Part shown: positions 6,521 through 7,345 of the stretch, in pieces
How positions within the stretch are numbered: position 1 is the first letter of the stretch
Layout of the letters: each line of letters begins with the position of its first letter
Origin: an uncultured Atopobiaceae bacterium
Lineage (GTDB): Bacteria > Actinomycetota > Coriobacteriia > Coriobacteriales > Atopobiaceae
Assembly: GCA_947303905.1 (NCBI GenBank)
Contig: CAMYZR010000062.1
Location: forward strand, 1 to 7,345
Reading direction: 5' to 3'
Length of the DNA: 7,345 nt
Made by a program: the position numbers and the translations under genes
The notes under the pieces: model-generated
Told to the model about the DNA's origin: nothing
Database searches by the model: none
Seen by the model: only the letters and a program-made list of their open reading frames with translations

Positions 6521-6530
6521 GCGAGCTCGC
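6521..6530. promoter_or_regulatory. Ten-base perfect palindrome in the tyrS leader
   Basis: GCGAGCTCGC reads the same on both strands and lies about 18 bases before the tyrS ribosome binding site. A second small inverted repeat, TTGCG-AGCA-CGCAA, is at 6582-6595. Either could be an operator or a leader stem, but short palindromes arise by chance in GC-rich DNA. I see no convincing -10/-35 pair for tyrS in 6505-6680. Confidence 0.2.
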
Positions 6531-6674
6531 CACATCGAGTCGCGCACGCATCAGCATAGCGCAAGTTGTGTCGCAGATTCTTTGCGAGCACGCAACGACA
6601 GCTGTGAACCACGGTAAATACGATGGGCTCTCTTTGGAGTCTGTCCTACGCTCGCCCAGTTTCGTCTCGACTCC

Positions 6675-6680
6675 TATAAT
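6675..6680 (+). promoter_or_regulatory. -10 box of the penicillin-binding protein promoter
   Basis: A perfect TATAAT lies 34 bases before the PBP start codon and would give a short leader ending in GGAGGAGGA at 6702-6710. The base composition just around it is A/T-rich compared with the genes. There is no good -35 hexamer at the usual distance (6652-6657 reads TCGCCC), so the promoter may depend on an activator or be weak. Confidence 0.5.
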
Positions 6681-6714
6681 GTGAGTTTAACTGTCCCTTA
6701 CGGAGGAGGAACGC

Positions 6715-7345
6715 ATGGGCGTCCGCAAGCGCAGGGCTCGCAAAAACGCACGTACCCACATCATTGGGTTTGGCATTGCCGGCATCTTCGGCTTCGTCGC
6801 CTTACTGGTGGCGGCGCTGGCGATGTCGCTCGGCACCCTCATCACCACGTGGCTGCAGGACCTTCCTGACTACAACTCCGCTGACGCATACCTCGTCAGC
6901 GAGCCGACCGAGATCGTCGACGCCAACGGCACGACGATCGCCGAGTACTACCTGCAGAACCGGCGCAGCGTCGAGATCAACGAGGTCAGCGACTACATCC
7001 TCAAGGGCATCGTCGACATCGAGGACGAGCGCTTCTATCGCCACAACGGCGTCGACCCCCAGGGCATCGCACGCGCCGTGGTCGCCCAGCTTGCCGGAGG
7101 CTCGCAGGGTGCCTCCACCATCACGCAGCAGCTCGTCCGCAACACAATCCTGTCTGACGAGCAGTTCGACTACACGATCAAGCGAAAGGTCCGCGAGGCA
7201 TACTTGGCCATCCAGATGGAGAAGATGTACACCAAGGACCAGATCCTGATGATGTACCTCAACACCATCTACTTCGGCCATCAGGCCTATGGCATCCAGG
7301 CGGCCGCCATCAACGACCGCGACGTGTTCGAGTTCGTGGCCGCGA
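6715..7345 (+). CDS. Class A penicillin-binding protein (GT51 transglycosylase domain), 5' part
   Basis: This is a bifunctional peptidoglycan synthase: the GT51 domain polymerises lipid II outside the membrane, and a transpeptidase domain normally follows, here beyond the edge. A basic cytoplasmic tail (MGVRKRRARKNAR) is followed by a single membrane anchor (about 15-38). The stalk carries EIVDANGTTIAEYY (66-79), a family strand. The GT51 motifs are IEDERFYRHNGVD (102-114, catalytic Glu103), GASTITQQLVRN (132-143), KRKVREAYLAIQMEKMYTKDQIL (156-178, second Glu161) and YLNTIYFGHQAYGIQAAA (181-198). From residue 199 the sequence no longer fits: the family continues with a YF/YYSK...DLTLAEAA stretch, but here it reads INDRDVFEFVAA to the edge. 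The ATG has a strong GGAGGAGGA upstream. It diverges from tyrS. The first 198 residues are secure. Confidence 0.92.
   Translation, partial: MGVRKRRARKNARTHIIGFGIAGIFGFVALLVAALAMSLGTLITTWLQDLPDYNSADAYLVSEPTEIVDANGTTIAEYYLQNRRSVEINEVSDYILKGIVDIEDERFYRHNGVDPQGIARAVVAQLAGGSQGASTITQQLVRNTILSDEQFDYTIKRKVREAYLAIQMEKMYTKDQILMMYLNTIYFGHQAYGIQAAAINDRDVFEFVAA
7309..7345 (+). other. Unexplained continuation of the PBP frame at the right edge
   Basis: The last twelve complete codons read INDRDVFEFVAA where GT51 proteins have a conserved aromatic/Ser-Lys stretch before the LTLAEAA helix. None of the three plus-strand frames restores that stretch, so a simple frameshift does not explain it. It is too short to identify. 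The join lies in GCGGCCGCCATCAA, a low-complexity GC stretch. Confidence 0.5.

Noticed and set aside
6505..6714. T-box leader upstream of tyrS
   Set aside because: Neither the T-box core nor a convincing specifier/antiterminator layout is visible on the minus strand. A TACCGTGGTTC stretch is only superficially similar.

Overview
The window looks like chromosomal DNA from a high-GC Gram-positive bacterium. I infer an actinobacterium of the Coriobacteriia (Olsenella/Atopobium-like), with moderate confidence. The grounds are GC-rich codon use, strong GGAGG ribosome binding sites, a KMSKS-type tyrosyl-tRNA synthetase, a long U32 protein, and a surface-protein repeat signature common in gut and oral Coriobacteriia. 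No rRNA or tRNA gene was seen.

Layout: almost everything reads on the minus strand. From right to left the order is tyrS (5272-6489), a U32 family protein that overlaps it by one base (2762-5272), a three-hairpin repeat array (2581-2760), a stand-alone AbiEi/DUF559-like defence-type gene (1347-2342), a second nearly identical array (1150-1343), a small NifU-like Fe-S scaffold gene (769-1020), and lgt (763 to the left edge). On the plus strand, diverging from tyrS, a class A penicillin-binding protein starts at 6715 and runs off the right edge.

The housekeeping genes cover Tyr-tRNA charging, probable RNA hydroxylation (U32), Fe-S cluster assembly (Nfu), lipoprotein lipidation (Lgt) and peptidoglycan polymerisation (PBP). 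The accessory module is the AbiEi-like gene and its flanking arrays. The arrays are direct copies sharing a 125-base identical core at a spacing of 1431 bases, and the DNA between them looks less GC-rich than its surroundings. The simplest reading is an ancestral order U32 - array - nfu - lgt that gained the defence-type gene together with a duplicated array.

Both ends of the window are odd. At the left, the Lgt reading frame leaves its family at about residue 212, without a frameshift, and enters a typical extracellular repeat-protein sequence. At the right, the PBP leaves its family at about residue 198. Two such departures at two edges suggest chimeric contig ends, although a genuine rearrangement cannot be excluded from the sequence alone.
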